64,000 bases of DNA from Acidobacteriota bacterium (GCA_022573225.1 JACZUI010000004.1:28579-92578), one strand, 5' to 3'; positions 1 through 8,990 are shown, numbered from the stretch's first letter. The notes: generated by a model from the sequence alone, not told the origin. Translations and numbers: made by a program.

Positions 1-155
1 ACGACGCCCTCGATCAGGAGTTCAACACGTTCAAGATCGACCGCGACCCGGAGTGCGCGGCCTGTGGCGACCCGGAGAGGCCGCCAAGAATCGTCCAATA
101 CGACGACCTGTGTCTTCCAAGCGGGAATGTTGAAAGATCCACTGCGTCTGCCTGA
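1..155 (+). CDS. C-terminal end of MoeB/ThiF-type adenylyltransferase (partial)
   Basis: The first 155 bases hold the end of an open frame that enters from outside the window (first full codon at base 3) and stops with TGA at 153-155. The readable tail contains CAACG followed by a short YDDLC stretch. A C-terminal Cys-rich zinc knuckle and a YDxxC motif are typical of E1-like enzymes (MoeB/ThiF/MOCS3 class) that adenylate the C-terminus of a ubiquitin-like sulfur carrier. The adenylation domain lies outside the window, so substrate choice (MoaD, ThiS or CysO) cannot be read. It overlaps the start of the JAMM peptidase gene by 29 bases, which implies joint translation and a shared sulfur-carrier role. 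Confidence 0.6.
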   Translation, partial: DALDQEFNTFKIDRDPECAACGDPERPPRIVQYDDLCLPSGNVERSTASA

Positions 156-519
156 CGACATTCGCGAGGCAATCGTGGCCCACGCCGAGAACTGCGCCCC
201 CAACGAGTGTTGTGGCCTCCTCGCGTCGGACGACGCCGGACGGGTGCGCTTCGCCTATCCGCTGACCAACTGCCAGCCGTCACCACTGACATACACCGTT
301 GACCCTGACGAGCACTTTGCGGCGCTCCAGCACGCCGAAACACGGGGCTGGACCCTATCCGGCGCATTCCATTCCCACCCCAAGGGGCCGCCCACTCCGT
401 CGGTGATCGATGTCCAGAAGGCGCTGGAGCCGGATTGGGTCTATCTCATCGTGGGCGACGGTGAACTGAGGGGATTCCGGATTCGCGACAGAGAGGCCGT
501 GGAGGTCGAGCTGGTTTAG
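127..519 (+). CDS. JAMM/Mov34 (M67) metallopeptidase
   Basis: A 130-residue JAMM-domain protein. The zinc site is visible: Glu27, His82 and His84 (HSHP) and, ten residues on, Ser92 and Asp95 (PSVID), which is the E-HxH-SxxD signature of the Mov34/MPN/PAD-1 family. The size matches Mec-type bacterial peptidases that release amino acids such as cysteine from the C-terminus of the sulfur carrier CysO. The ATG at 127 is preferred over the upstream frame opening at 64 because the JAMM domain begins right after it and the upstream stretch is the tail of the preceding gene. The overlap with that MoeB/ThiF-like gene supports sulfur-carrier processing. Cysteine synthesis rather than cofactor synthesis is an inference. 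Confidence 0.85.
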   Translation: MLKDPLRLPDDIREAIVAHAENCAPNECCGLLASDDAGRVRFAYPLTNCQPSPLTYTVDPDEHFAALQHAETRGWTLSGAFHSHPKGPPTPSVIDVQKALEPDWVYLIVGDGELRGFRIRDREAVEVELV

Positions 520-579
520 AGCCTACCCACCGACCCGTCCCGAACTCCACCCACGGCTCAAAGCCCTGCTCTCTACCTA

Positions 580-593
580 GGGGCAGCGGCCCC
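580..593. terminator. GC-rich hairpin between convergent genes
   Basis: GGGGC, loop AGCG, GCCCC. It lies in the 220-base gap between the JAMM gene and the convergent SDR gene. It lacks a T-run, so it is only a possible terminator. Nothing else is recognisable in 520-739. Confidence 0.35.
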
Positions 594-739
594 CGCAACT
601 CCCCACAGTCGAGACGATGAAAGAACCCTTTCAACTACGCCAAATCCGAGATAGAGGCCCGTTTCGTCCTGTCCGAAATGCGGAAGGCGATATCTGGGCC
701 CGGGCGAATCGGCCGAAGAAAGGCACATCTCGATCCTGA

Positions 740-1477
740 TCAGATGGTCAGTGACAAACCACCGTCAACCACCATGATTTCACCCGTGGTGTATGTGTTG
801 GTGACCAGCGTCACCACGGCTAGGGCGATGTCGTCGGGCGTGGCCGATCGCCGCAGAGGCGCTTTGTTGGCCACCAACTCGTGCATCTCATCCCAGTCGG
901 CGGTCCAGGGAGTGCTCACAAGACCCGGCGCCACGGCGTTGACTCGCACCGGCCCGCACGACTTCGCCAGCAGAACTGTCAACTGGTTGAGTGCGGCCTT
1001 GGTCATCGAGTAGGCGATTGAGCTTCCGATCGGCCGGACACCTGCGATCGAGGTGACATTGACCACGTTGCCATCCGGAGACTCCCTGAGATGCGGCATC
1101 GCAGCCTTGGTCAACCACCAGGTGCCAAACACATTGACATCGAACGTTCGGCGAAAGATCTCATCGGTGAGAGATTCCAGGTCTTCATGGGGCACAGGAG
1201 AGGTCCATCCCGCGTTGTTGACCAGGATGTCGAGCCGGCCAAAACGATGGAGGGCCGCATCGACAAGGGCGATGCCTTGAGCCTGTTCACTGATATCTGC
1301 CTGAACGTAGATCGAGTCGGTCGGGAGCGATTCGGCCACCGATTCACCGGCGGCGACCGATGATGCCGAGTTGACCACCACCTGAGCACCTGCATCGGCC
1401 AGCCGGCGCGCGGCTGCCTCCCCGATTCCGCTCGATGATCCTGTGACTATGGCGACCCTTCCTTCGAGTTCTGCCAC
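740..1477 (-). CDS. Short-chain dehydrogenase/reductase (SDR)
   Basis: A 245-residue classical SDR with the dinucleotide-binding motif TGSSSGIG at residues 12-19, NNAG after strand 4, a Ser followed by a YxxxK pair (SIAYSMTKAA) and the usual C-terminal VDGG. It will be a cytoplasmic NAD(P)(H)-dependent oxidoreductase; the substrate is unknown. The GTG at 1477 is chosen because AAAGGG lies 9 bases upstream and the Rossmann fold starts at once. The frame stays open further upstream (see findings), so an N-terminal extension cannot be excluded. It is the last gene of a minus-strand run after the cupredoxin gene. Confidence 0.85.
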   Translation of the reverse strand: MAELEGRVAIVTGSSSGIGEAAARRLADAGAQVVVNSASSVAAGESVAESLPTDSIYVQADISEQAQGIALVDAALHRFGRLDILVNNAGWTSPVPHEDLESLTDEIFRRTFDVNVFGTWWLTKAAMPHLRESPDGNVVNVTSIAGVRPIGSSIAYSMTKAALNQLTVLLAKSCGPVRVNAVAPGLVSTPWTADWDEMHELVANKAPLRRSATPDDIALAVVTLVTNTYTTGEIMVVDGGLSLTI

Positions 1478-1713
1478 GTTCAAACACCCTTTCGCTGACT
1501 GTCGCCATGATGACAGACCCGCAGCCATCGCCTCACGATCGGCAAGCCAGTGTTGATGACGGTGGAACATGTAGCGGGCCCAGGTGAGGGAGGGTGCACT
1601 TTCGCCGGCTGTGACCTCGATCGGATAGTCGTAGTAGCGCCCGGCAATGCCGTTCCAGGCCACGATTGCATTGCGACCGACATCCCCGGTCCCGACGACC
1701 GAACCCTCACGGC

Positions 1714-2094
1714 TTATTCGACAATGAGCACACCAGCCATCCCGCCGCCCTCGGCATTCCCGTGATAGGTGCAGAAGAAGGTGTATTCGCCGGCCTCGTT
1801 GTAGATGATGGCAGCCTCGTCGCCCTCGAACTGATCGAGGTTCCCGAACACATCCTCGGTGGACCATGCGTCATCGGCATCGACTGAGCTGTGAGAATTA
1901 CGACCCGCACCGACCCAGGTAACCGAGCCACCCACAGGGATTTTGATCTCGGTGAATTCGAAACGGTTGTCGAACATCTTCACTGTCACGTCGTCCCCTG
2001 CGATGACCTCCCCGTCGGCTTCTCCATCGTCACCACCACAAGCCGCCAACACAACCGCCGCGATGAGGGCGACACCGAGAATCCTGGCCTTCAA
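1714..2094 (-). CDS. Cupredoxin (plastocyanin/azurin-like) lipoprotein
   Basis: A 126-residue exported blue-copper protein. A short hydrophobic signal ends in the lipobox LAAC with Cys19, so it should be lipid-anchored outside the membrane. The copper ligands are all present in order: His68, Cys108, His111 and Met119 (FFCTYHG, then GGGM). It probably carries electrons in the respiratory chain or to an extracytoplasmic oxidase or reductase. It starts with TTG directly after the TAG stop of the CoxG-like gene, which indicates one transcript. Its partner enzyme is not visible in the window. Confidence 0.85.
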   Translation of the reverse strand: MKARILGVALIAAVVLAACGGDDGEADGEVIAGDDVTVKMFDNRFEFTEIKIPVGGSVTWVGAGRNSHSSVDADDAWSTEDVFGNLDQFEGDEAAIIYNEAGEYTFFCTYHGNAEGGGMAGVLIVE

Positions 2095-2667
2095 CTAATC
2101 GCGACTCTTGAATAGCTTCTTGATCGAAGCCCACAGAGACGCAAAGAAGAGTGATAGGCCTCGGACCTCGGATGACTTGATCTCTGCAGCCTCTTCGCTG
2201 GTCCCGGCCTTGAGCTTTGCCTCCAAGCAGGACGCGAATTCCACGATGAGACGCTTCGACATTTCGTTGATGAGGCCAGTTCTGCCGAACTGGGCCGCGG
2301 GCCCTGACAGTGTCACGTCGGCCTCGATGCTGACCTTTGACCCCGCTTCTTTGCCTGACCCGACGTCTTCGGGTGTGATGACATAGACCACTTTCACCTG
2401 GCCCCGGGAGCCGCCCCGCTTGTCTACACCCTTGCCCTCGATTGTGGCCTTTCTGGCCTCCGGCTCAGGCGTGACTGTTGCCTTTCCCTCGAAGGCGGCC
2501 GACATCGGGCCCAACTTCACCGTGAGCTTGCCGTCATATGTTCCATCGTCGGACTGACCAAGAAGCTCGGCGCCGGGTAGGCACTGGGCCACAGAGGGAA
2601 CGTCCTGGAAGAGGTCCCAGACAACGTCCGGGCTACGCGCAACCACGAATTCCTGTTCGATTCTCAT
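2095..2667 (-). CDS. CoxG-like carbon monoxide dehydrogenase subunit G (SRPBCC)
   Basis: A 190-residue protein that starts at the ATG at 2667 (GGAG 5 bases upstream), not at the longer frame opening. It has the CoxG/SRPBCC arrangement: an N-terminal strand with a DVVWDLFQDVPSVAQCLPGAE stretch, glycine-rich beta strands, and a C-terminal helix with a basic tail ending in KKLFKSRD. CoxG proteins help recruit or mature molybdenum hydroxylases of the CO dehydrogenase type at the membrane. A Mog/MoaB molybdopterin enzyme lies just upstream, which fits a molybdenum role, but no large hydroxylase subunit is in the window. Confidence 0.8.
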   Translation of the reverse strand: MRIEQEFVVARSPDVVWDLFQDVPSVAQCLPGAELLGQSDDGTYDGKLTVKLGPMSAAFEGKATVTPEPEARKATIEGKGVDKRGGSRGQVKVVYVITPEDVGSGKEAGSKVSIEADVTLSGPAAQFGRTGLINEMSKRLIVEFASCLEAKLKAGTSEEAAEIKSSEVRGLSLFFASLWASIKKLFKSRD

Positions 2668-2749
2668 GAGTCTCCAGAGGTTTGTAGAAGGAAGCCAAGG
2701 AACGGTAGTGAATCTAAGCGGATTTGGCCCAGGAGTCTGTCGAATAGTG

Positions 2750-3235
2750 CTAGGTGTGCTCGGTGTCGCCCGCAATCAGATCCAGGGCATGTGGTAGAAG
2801 ATCAACGATCGCCGCCAGCCCCTCCGAGGCGCCTTTGGGCGAACCCGGAAGATTCACAACCAGAGTGCTGCCGACCGTTCCCGCCCGGGCCCGGGACAGC
2901 GCCGCGTACTCGGTTGACTCCAGGCCCCTGGTCATCATGAGATGGGTCAGACCCGGTGCCTCCCGCTCGAGAACAACCGCTGTTGCTTCGGGCGTGACGT
3001 CGCGGGGCCCAAACCCGGTTCCGCCCGTCGTCAACACCAGGTCCTGGTGACCGACGGCGCCTTGAACGGCGGCAACGATCTCGCGTTGTTCATCCGGAAC
3101 GACAGCCCTCGATACACCGAATCCAGCCTCAATTAGTCGCTCTTCGAGAAGATTGCCCGAGACGTCTTCCCGCGTCCCGGCGTTCACCCCGTCGCTAACG
3201 GTGAGAACCAGGGCGACCCGGGAACTCAACCCCAC
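2750..3235 (-). CDS. Molybdopterin adenylyltransferase / MoaB-Mog family
   Basis: About 161 residues with the MoCF_biosynth fold: TVSDG near the N-terminus, [17 protein letters not shown] in the middle and NLPGSPKG near the C-terminus. Family members adenylylate molybdopterin before molybdenum insertion. The start is uncertain: GTG at 3235 or TTG at 3229 would both overlap the stop of the upstream membrane-protein gene, and neither has a strong ribosome binding site. The longer frame to 3319 is rejected because those residues overlap the membrane-protein tail and carry no family signal. The CoxG-like gene follows. Confidence 0.82.
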   Translation of the reverse strand: MGLSSRVALVLTVSDGVNAGTREDVSGNLLEERLIEAGFGVSRAVVPDEQREIVAAVQGAVGHQDLVLTTGGTGFGPRDVTPEATAVVLEREAPGLTHLMMTRGLESTEYAALSRARAGTVGSTLVVNLPGSPKGASEGLAAIVDLLPHALDLIAGDTEHT

Positions 3236-4068
3236 TGGGTGGGATCTAACGACACCCCGCCCCTCAACACGAAGATCTCGAAGAGAAGGATGACAATAAG
3301 TGTGGCCGCCAGACCCCACGGCATGGCTGTATCACGGTGCTCCTCGGGTCCACGAACCGATGTCGTGCCCGGTGCCGCGGCAAGAGTCGCCAGGAATATG
3401 ACAGCCGTGAGCGGAAGCGTCGGCACCACACCGCTCCCCGCGTCCGGGATGAAAAACGGAATCGCGGCAAAGGCCGCAACGACGGCCGGGACCAAGGCGA
3501 TCCACAGGACCATGGTGAACCGTTTCTTTCCGCTCGAAATGAGTCTGCGATGCGGGGTAAACACCAGGAATGCAGCAGCCGCGGACAGAGCCATCAGCAG
3601 GAGGCCGATTCCTCCCCCGGCGGCGATCACAACATCGAGCCCGGGTGGGGTCTCCAGAGTGTCGTAGGCAAGGGCGAGCTGGCTGTCCGCGGCGAATGGA
3701 AGTACCGCGGCCTGGGCGAAGGCCTGACGCAACACCTGCAACAGTGTCCACAACAACGTGAGCCTGGCTACGCCGTGCCCACGCGCTGTGGGGTAAGTGA
3801 AGAGAGCAAAAAAACCAACGAGGAGACAGAGGATGAAGCCGCCGGCATAGGCCATGTCCGTCGCACCGGTGAACTCCACCCTGTTGTTGAACAGAACCGC
3901 GTCACCGCCCAGGATCACAGCCAGCACGCCGTCACCGAGGTCGTCGAGAAACTGAGCGATAACGATGCCGAGCGTGGATCCGAGGGCGGACGCGATTATT
4001 AGCGTCGGGCCGATCCTCTTGAGTGTTTCGGTGGTCGACCCGCCGTTCGTCCCTACATCACTGGTCAC
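3226..4068 (-). CDS. Polytopic integral membrane protein, unrecognised
   Basis: A protein of about 280 residues with roughly seven hydrophobic segments (for example [65 protein letters not shown]). I do not recognise the family. GTG at 4068 is chosen because the mature-looking sequence begins there and a TAnnnT hexamer lies 8 bases upstream. The longer frame to 4272 gives a charged, non-membrane extension that looks non-coding. Its 3' end overlaps the Mog gene, so it heads the Mog-CoxG-cupredoxin-SDR run and may share its purpose. Confidence 0.65.
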   Translation of the reverse strand: MTSDVGTNGGSTTETLKRIGPTLIIASALGSTLGIVIAQFLDDLGDGVLAVILGGDAVLFNNRVEFTGATDMAYAGGFILCLLVGFFALFTYPTARGHGVARLTLLWTLLQVLRQAFAQAAVLPFAADSQLALAYDTLETPPGLDVVIAAGGGIGLLLMALSAAAAFLVFTPHRRLISSGKKRFTMVLWIALVPAVVAAFAAIPFFIPDAGSGVVPTLPLTAVIFLATLAAAPGTTSVRGPEEHRDTAMPWGLAATLIVILLFEIFVLRGGVSLDPTQWG

Positions 4069-4076
4069 GATGGGTG

Positions 4077-4082
4077 ATGCTA
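4077..4082 (-). promoter_or_regulatory. Possible -10 hexamer (TAGCAT)
   Basis: TAGCAT on the minus strand, 8 bases before the GTG at 4068. It fits the TAnnnT pattern seen before many starts in this window. The rest of 4083-4290 shows nothing recognisable. Confidence 0.4.
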
Positions 4083-4290
4083 TACGAAGACGCGGCCGTT
4101 CCAATGGGCAAAGCCGGTCGATGACGAGAGGGAAGTTGGCGTGGGAGCGGACCGGTTCCTGGGCGGAGCCGGCCAGACCCTCTCTTTGGGCCGCATCCCG
4201 GAACGCATCCCCCCTTGAACTGTCGGAAACACGACAAACGAGGCCCAACCGGGGAATCGCGGAGCCGGTCAATTTCGTTAACTCGGCTAG

Positions 4291-5547
4291 ATGAAGTGGT
4301 CTAAGCGTGGAGTGGTTATTGTGGTTCTGGGTCTCGTTATCGCTGCCTGCGGTGGGGCAGCCACCGGGTCGTCACCGACCACAGTGCCCGCAACGGCAAG
4401 CACTGATGCCAATGCCGACACGAACACGACCCGGGCACCGGATGCTTCCAAGTCGGGCAGCGAGCTTCTGCCGGAGCAGGAGATCCCTGATCTCCTCCGT
4501 CACCTGACCACCGTCTGGGAGACCGACTTCTCCAGAGCCACCGTGGATCTCAACGAGATCCTGGTCGGCATACCCGCGTTGGATCCCCGGGATCTGATAC
4601 GACCCATTGATGATCCTGTCTTCCGGCCCGTCGCCGAAACAACCTGGCTGACCGACCAGGACCCCGGCTTGGCTCTCGAGATCGACGGGGACGCCCGCTT
4701 CTACCCGCTCGCCGTCCTCACCCGGCACGAGATCGCCAACGACGAGGTCGGCGGGATACCCGTTGCTGTCACCTATTGCCCGCTCTGCAATACCGGCATC
4801 GTGTTCGACCGTCGGTTCGAGGGCCAGATTCTGCGACTTGGTGTCTCCGGGCTCCTCAGGAACTCCGATCTGGTGATGTGGGACGACGCGACCACCTCTC
4901 TGTGGCAGCAGATAACCGGCCGAGGGATCGTCGGCACTTACGCCGGTGAACAACTCCAGACGATCGGATCCGCCATCGTCAGATGGGCCGACTTTGCGGT
5001 TGCCTACCCAGATGGCCAGGCGATGAGCGAAGACCAGGGGTTCGGGATCAGGTACGGCACGAACCCCTATACGGGGTACTCGTCACGACCGGCGCCTTAC
5101 CCGTTCTTCAGGGGCGAGCTCGACGACCGCTACCCGGCATTGGAGCGCGTGGTCGGGGTGACACTGGACGAGGCATCCAAGGCCTACCCGTTTTCCGAAA
5201 TCGAGAAAGTTAAAGTGGTGAATGACATAGTGGCGAACCAGCCAGTCGTGGTGTTCTGGGGTGCGAGCGACACCGCCGATGCGCTGGATTCCTCCCGGAT
5301 CTCAGAGGCGCAAGGCATCGGCACCGGCATCGCCTACTCACCTGTGGTCGGCGGCCAGACTCTGACCTTCGAGGTGATAGGCGACATCGAGTTTCGTGAC
5401 ATCGAGACCGGAACCACCTGGTCGATTCTGGGCAAGGCGCTCGAAGGCGAGCTCGCCGGTGAGGCGCTGGAACTACTACCACACCGCAACGAGTTCTGGT
5501 TTGCCTGGCACGCCTTCTTCCCCGACGCGGACGTCTGGCAGGGCTGA
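4291..5547 (+). CDS. DUF3179 domain lipoprotein
   Basis: A 418-residue exported protein. The signal peptide ends in the lipobox VIAAC, followed by a low-complexity Ser/Thr/Ala linker (residues 22-55) and then a full DUF3179 domain. The hallmark TYCPLCNTGIVFDR with its two cysteines and the late motif NEFWFAWHAFFPD are both present. The biochemical role of DUF3179 is not established; the CPLC pair suggests metal or redox chemistry outside the cell. The gene stands alone, divergent from the membrane-protein run and convergent with the small membrane protein that follows directly. Confidence 0.85.
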   Translation: MKWSKRGVVIVVLGLVIAACGGAATGSSPTTVPATASTDANADTNTTRAPDASKSGSELLPEQEIPDLLRHLTTVWETDFSRATVDLNEILVGIPALDPRDLIRPIDDPVFRPVAETTWLTDQDPGLALEIDGDARFYPLAVLTRHEIANDEVGGIPVAVTYCPLCNTGIVFDRRFEGQILRLGVSGLLRNSDLVMWDDATTSLWQQITGRGIVGTYAGEQLQTIGSAIVRWADFAVAYPDGQAMSEDQGFGIRYGTNPYTGYSSRPAPYPFFRGELDDRYPALERVVGVTLDEASKAYPFSEIEKVKVVNDIVANQPVVVFWGASDTADALDSSRISEAQGIGTGIAYSPVVGGQTLTFEVIGDIEFRDIETGTTWSILGKALEGELAGEALELLPHRNEFWFAWHAFFPDADVWQG

Positions 5548-5799
5548 TCAGGCGGTTATCAACGTCCCGATCGCCCACAAGAGGAACAGACCGATCGCCA
5601 TCAGGAGAACGGGCGCTGTCCTCCGCCAGTTGAGAAAGGACCAGGCACCGATCACAACAAGAAGGATGGACATGGTTGCGGTCCACCACGCGGGCACCAG
5701 TCCGGCAACGGCTCCTCCCACGATCAGGACGGCGATCACAACGAGAAAGCCCCCGGCCACAAGCGAGTAGAGGACCTGTCTCGGAGTTGGCTCGCTCAT
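5548..5799 (-). CDS. Small three-helix membrane protein
   Basis: An 83-residue protein made almost wholly of three hydrophobic segments (about residues 9-32, 34-52 and 60-82) joined by a short NWRRT loop. Function is unknown. The ATG at 5799 overlaps the TGA stop of the Mug glycosylase gene (ATGA), so the two are translationally coupled. The longer frame upstream to 5895 is the shadow of the glycosylase C-terminus and is not used. Confidence 0.6.
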   Translation of the reverse strand: MSEPTPRQVLYSLVAGGFLVVIAVLIVGGAVAGLVPAWWTATMSILLVVIGAWSFLNWRRTAPVLLMAIGLFLLWAIGTLITA

Positions 5800-6365
5800 T
5801 TGACCCCGGCGGCGTCTGCCACGTCCGTGTGCCATCGCGCCAGCGACTCGACAGTCTCGTGGGCATTGAGACCACTTGGGTTGGGGATCACCCACAACTC
5901 CGAACCAGCGAGGGGCTGGCGCTGGAGACCCAGAGATGCGAGAGGTTCTCCAAAGGCCGTCCGGTAGGCGGTCACCCCGGCAACGGCGACCACCACCGGA
6001 TGAAGCTGTTCAACCAACGCTCTCAGGCGAGTACAGCCGACGACCAGTTCGGTCTCAGTGAGCTCCGAGGCCCTCACGGTCGCCCGGGAGACGAGGTTGG
6101 TGATTCCCATGCCTTTTCCGGTGAACTCGGCTCGCTGGTCATCGGACATCCCAACAGAAGTGTCTACCTCCAACTCAATCAGACCTGCCTCGCGCAGCGC
6201 CGGATAGAAGCGGTTGGACGGATGACAGAAGTGAGTCCCCGTCGCGGCGGTCCAAAGGCCGGGATTGATTCCCACGAAGAGCAACCGGGTATCGGATCCG
6301 ATCAGGTCGGGAACCGTCTTGTCGCGAAAGGACTCGAGGTACTCGCGAGTGAAGACGGGAGGCAT
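5796..6365 (-). CDS. mug: G/U mismatch-specific DNA glycosylase (Mug family)
   Basis: A 189-residue member of the uracil-DNA glycosylase superfamily, family 2. Motif 1 is GINPG at residues 32-36 with the water-activating Asn34, and motif 2 is NPSGLNAH near residue 167, which inserts into the DNA helix. The enzyme removes uracil (and ethenocytosine in relatives) opposite guanine and begins base-excision repair, a useful activity in a GC-rich genome where cytosine deamination is frequent. The length equals that of typical Mug proteins. It lies 11 bases after the Nfu gene stop and is probably cotranscribed with it. Confidence 0.88.
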   Translation of the reverse strand: MPPVFTREYLESFRDKTVPDLIGSDTRLLFVGINPGLWTAATGTHFCHPSNRFYPALREAGLIELEVDTSVGMSDDQRAEFTGKGMGITNLVSRATVRASELTETELVVGCTRLRALVEQLHPVVVAVAGVTAYRTAFGEPLASLGLQRQPLAGSELWVIPNPSGLNAHETVESLARWHTDVADAAGVK

Positions 6366-6376
6366 CTCCCGGAGTG

Positions 6377-6991
6377 CTACTTCTTCTGACTCTCGTAGTA
6401 GGGATTGTCCCCGGAGGCGTGGTCGGTCACGTCGACCACCTGGGTCAAGTCAGGGATCGACTCGAGAATGATCTTCTCGATGCCCTGCTTCAGGGTCACC
6501 TCCGCCAGCCCACAACCCTGACATCCGCCGGAGAGCCGCAGATAGGCGATGGTCCCATCGACAGAGACCAGTTCCGCACCCCCGCCATGTGCGGCGATCG
6601 CCGGGTTCACTTGTTGGGTGAGAACCTGCTCCACTCGTTCGACCAGAGGACCCGTCAAGTCGCCACTGGGCGCCGACATCTCGGGAGGAGCCGGGCTGTT
6701 CGGATTGTTCATCGCCAGGCCCTCTTCGGTCAGGTCCAACGAGGAGCCTTCCAGCTTCTCTGCGTCCTCCGCCGGAAAGATGATGGCAAGTCCCTCGTAG
6801 CGCTCCTCGACCCAACCCTCCTTCTTGTCGGCCAGGGCTACGAAGGCCAGCTCATAGGTGAACTGGGGCCCGCTGAAACCTGTCACCTCGATGGACAGGG
6901 CAAACTCGTCGTCGCCGGGTTCCTGATCGCGCAGCTTGCGGACCATATCGAGCGCATCGGGCGCAATACTCAAAACCGTGGGTTCGGACAT
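6377..6991 (-). CDS. NfuA-like Fe-S cluster scaffold/carrier
   Basis: A 204-residue two-domain protein. Residues 1-100 form a degenerate A-type domain without cysteines; residues 115-204 form the NifU C-terminal domain with the cluster-binding CQGC pair at Cys157 and Cys160. This is the NfuA architecture, which delivers [4Fe-4S] clusters to client enzymes and protects them under stress. ATG at 6991 is preferred to the TTG two codons upstream. Mug follows on the same strand; no suf genes are in the window. Confidence 0.85.
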   Translation of the reverse strand: MSEPTVLSIAPDALDMVRKLRDQEPGDDEFALSIEVTGFSGPQFTYELAFVALADKKEGWVEERYEGLAIIFPAEDAEKLEGSSLDLTEEGLAMNNPNSPAPPEMSAPSGDLTGPLVERVEQVLTQQVNPAIAAHGGGAELVSVDGTIAYLRLSGGCQGCGLAEVTLKQGIEKIILESIPDLTQVVDVTDHASGDNPYYESQKK

Positions 6992-7027
6992 CTGCAAGGA
7001 TGGTAACCGACCCTTTGGACCAACCCA

Positions 7028-8227
7028 ATGCCGACCGCCGTAGTCATCCTCCCCAGCACGACCTATCGGGCCACCGACTTCGTCAAAGCCGCCGAAAGTC
7101 TTGGCGTCGATCTCATCGTCGCGTCCGAGAACCCTCCGCCGCTCGACATGGGAGACCGATACCTTCAGATCGACTGTTCCGACCCCGATGGGGCATCTGA
7201 GGCGATCATCGCCCTGGGCGATCGCATGGAGATAGACGGTGTGGTGGCTGCCGATGACGCGGGTGTGGTGGTCGCCGCCCTGGCATCGGAGAAGCTGGGC
7301 CTTCTCGGCAACGGTCCCGAGCCCGCCGCGGCTACCCGCGACAAGGGTGCCCAGCGCAATCTGATGGAGATCGCCGAGATCCCCCAGCCTCGATTCAGCG
7401 AGTTGAGCCCGAATGCTCCCCCTGGTGACGCCGTAATCGGACTCACCTTCCCCGTCATCATCAAGCCTCTCGATCGATCGGCCGGCCAGGGTGTGATCCG
7501 GGCCGACAACATCGAAGAACTAGAAGTCAGGACCAAGGAGGTGCGCGGGATTGTCGGGGCCGACGCACCGCTCCTGATCGAGGAGTTCATCTCAGGAGAC
7601 GAAATAGCCCTGGAAGGGATTGTCACCGACGGAGAGCTCACGACGCTGGCCATCTTCGACAAGCCCGGGGCCAGCGAGGGACCGATGTTCCAAGAGACCA
7701 TTTTGGTAACCCCATCGCGGCTGAGCCCGGATCGCCAAGCCGAATCCGAGAGGGTTGCCTCCAGTGCCCTCCGGGCCATCGGCATAGAGCACGGGCCGGT
7801 GCACGTAGAGATGAAAGTCGACCAAGATCGAGTCAGCATCATCGAGGTAGCCGCCCGGTCGATCGGAGGCCTCTGCTCGCAGAGTCTGAACTTCGGTCTC
7901 ATGGGGACCAGCCTCGAGACCCTGATCCTGAGAAACACCCTCGGCCTCGACAAGCCCGAACTCAAGCGGGAGCCGATAGCCACCGGAGTCTTGATGATCC
8001 CGATCCCACGCGGCGGCGTATTCGGTCAAGTGAGCAACATCGATGCGCTTCGCGAGATCCCCGGTGTCACCGGGATAGACATCACCGTCACACCAGGCAA
8101 CCGGATCGATCCGCCTCCCGTCGGAGATCGCTACCTCGGCTTCGTTTTCGCCCGCGCCGACAGTCCTGAAGAGGTCACCAAGAGCCTCATCTCGGCGCGT
8201 GACCTGGTAGAAGTTGAAATCTCATGA
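7028..8227 (+). CDS. ATP-grasp ligase, unknown substrate
   Basis: A 399-residue ATP-grasp protein. The N-terminal pre-ATP-grasp lobe (1-100) is followed by the ATP-binding part (FPVIIKPLDRSAGQGV near residue 145, IEEFISGDEIALEG near 187) and the metal-binding IEVAARSIGG segment near 280. The C-terminal third resembles amino-acid ligases of the carnosine synthase/BacD group. It should join a carboxylate to an amine with ATP; the substrates cannot be read. The divergent neighbour is nfuA and the next gene is thiamine pyrophosphokinase after a gap of about 120 bases with nothing recognisable in it. Confidence 0.8.
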   Translation: MPTAVVILPSTTYRATDFVKAAESLGVDLIVASENPPPLDMGDRYLQIDCSDPDGASEAIIALGDRMEIDGVVAADDAGVVVAALASEKLGLLGNGPEPAAATRDKGAQRNLMEIAEIPQPRFSELSPNAPPGDAVIGLTFPVIIKPLDRSAGQGVIRADNIEELEVRTKEVRGIVGADAPLLIEEFISGDEIALEGIVTDGELTTLAIFDKPGASEGPMFQETILVTPSRLSPDRQAESERVASSALRAIGIEHGPVHVEMKVDQDRVSIIEVAARSIGGLCSQSLNFGLMGTSLETLILRNTLGLDKPELKREPIATGVLMIPIPRGGVFGQVSNIDALREIPGVTGIDITVTPGNRIDPPPVGDRYLGFVFARADSPEEVTKSLISARDLVEVEIS

Positions 8228-8348
8228 GGGTCCCAGCCATTCTGCCGGTGGCCCACATCTTCATCCACCACCAGGTAAAACCTACCTTAAAGCTCTACTT
8301 GAGGGTCACTTCTTACCCGCGCCAACGCGTGTAAGACGATTTTGTCAT

Positions 8349-8990
8349 TTGGCCATCGAAACGATCCTCATGTTCACCGGCGGCGACCCACCAGGACCCG
8401 AGATCGTCGACGACCTGCCCGCGGCTGATCTGATCATCGCCGCCGACGGCGGATACGACTCGGCTGCCGAGCTCGGATTCGGCGTGGATGTCCTGGTCGG
8501 TGACCTCGACTCGATAGCGGCGACTTCGATCCCCGACCATGTGATCGTGGAGAGGCATCCCGCCGACAAGGACCAGACCGATCTCGAACTGGCGCTCGAA
8601 CTGGCAATCAGGGAGGACCCGTCAAGACTGGTTGTCGTCAGTGGCGCCGGCGGTCGACATGACCACGAGTTGGCGACGGCAGCGCTCCTTTGTTCTCGCC
8701 GTTGGGAGCGGATCGACGAGCTCGACTGGCTGTCAAGCCGGAGCCGGGCTCACGTTGTCAGGGGGAGACGGATCCTCCACGGCGACATCGGATCAATCCT
8801 GAGCCTGATTCCTGCTGCTGAAGCCGCATCAGGAATCACGACCAAGGGCCTCAAGTGGAATCTCACCGATGAGACTCTTCTCTACGGTGAGACCCGAGGG
8901 GTGAGCAATGTGATGACGTCGCCGGTCGCCGATATTCGCGTCGCCTCGGGATGTCTCATGGTCGTGCTTCCGTTCGGGTTTCAGCCGTAG
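8349..8990 (+). CDS. thiN: Thiamine pyrophosphokinase
   Basis: About 213 residues. Family motifs are present: AADGGYDSA, VLVGDLDSI and KDQTDLELALE in the catalytic N-terminal part, and TKGLKWNL plus GVSN in the thiamine-binding C-terminal barrel. It transfers a pyrophosphate from ATP to thiamine to make thiamine diphosphate, the cofactor used by MenD encoded at 24355-26043. TTG at 8349 is preferred because ATG at 8370 would remove part of the first strand, but both are possible; the frame upstream to 8214 has no family signal. Its end overlaps the convergent pckA by ten bases. Confidence 0.8.
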   Translation: MAIETILMFTGGDPPGPEIVDDLPAADLIIAADGGYDSAAELGFGVDVLVGDLDSIAATSIPDHVIVERHPADKDQTDLELALELAIREDPSRLVVVSGAGGRHDHELATAALLCSRRWERIDELDWLSSRSRAHVVRGRRILHGDIGSILSLIPAAEAASGITTKGLKWNLTDETLLYGETRGVSNVMTSPVADIRVASGCLMVVLPFGFQP

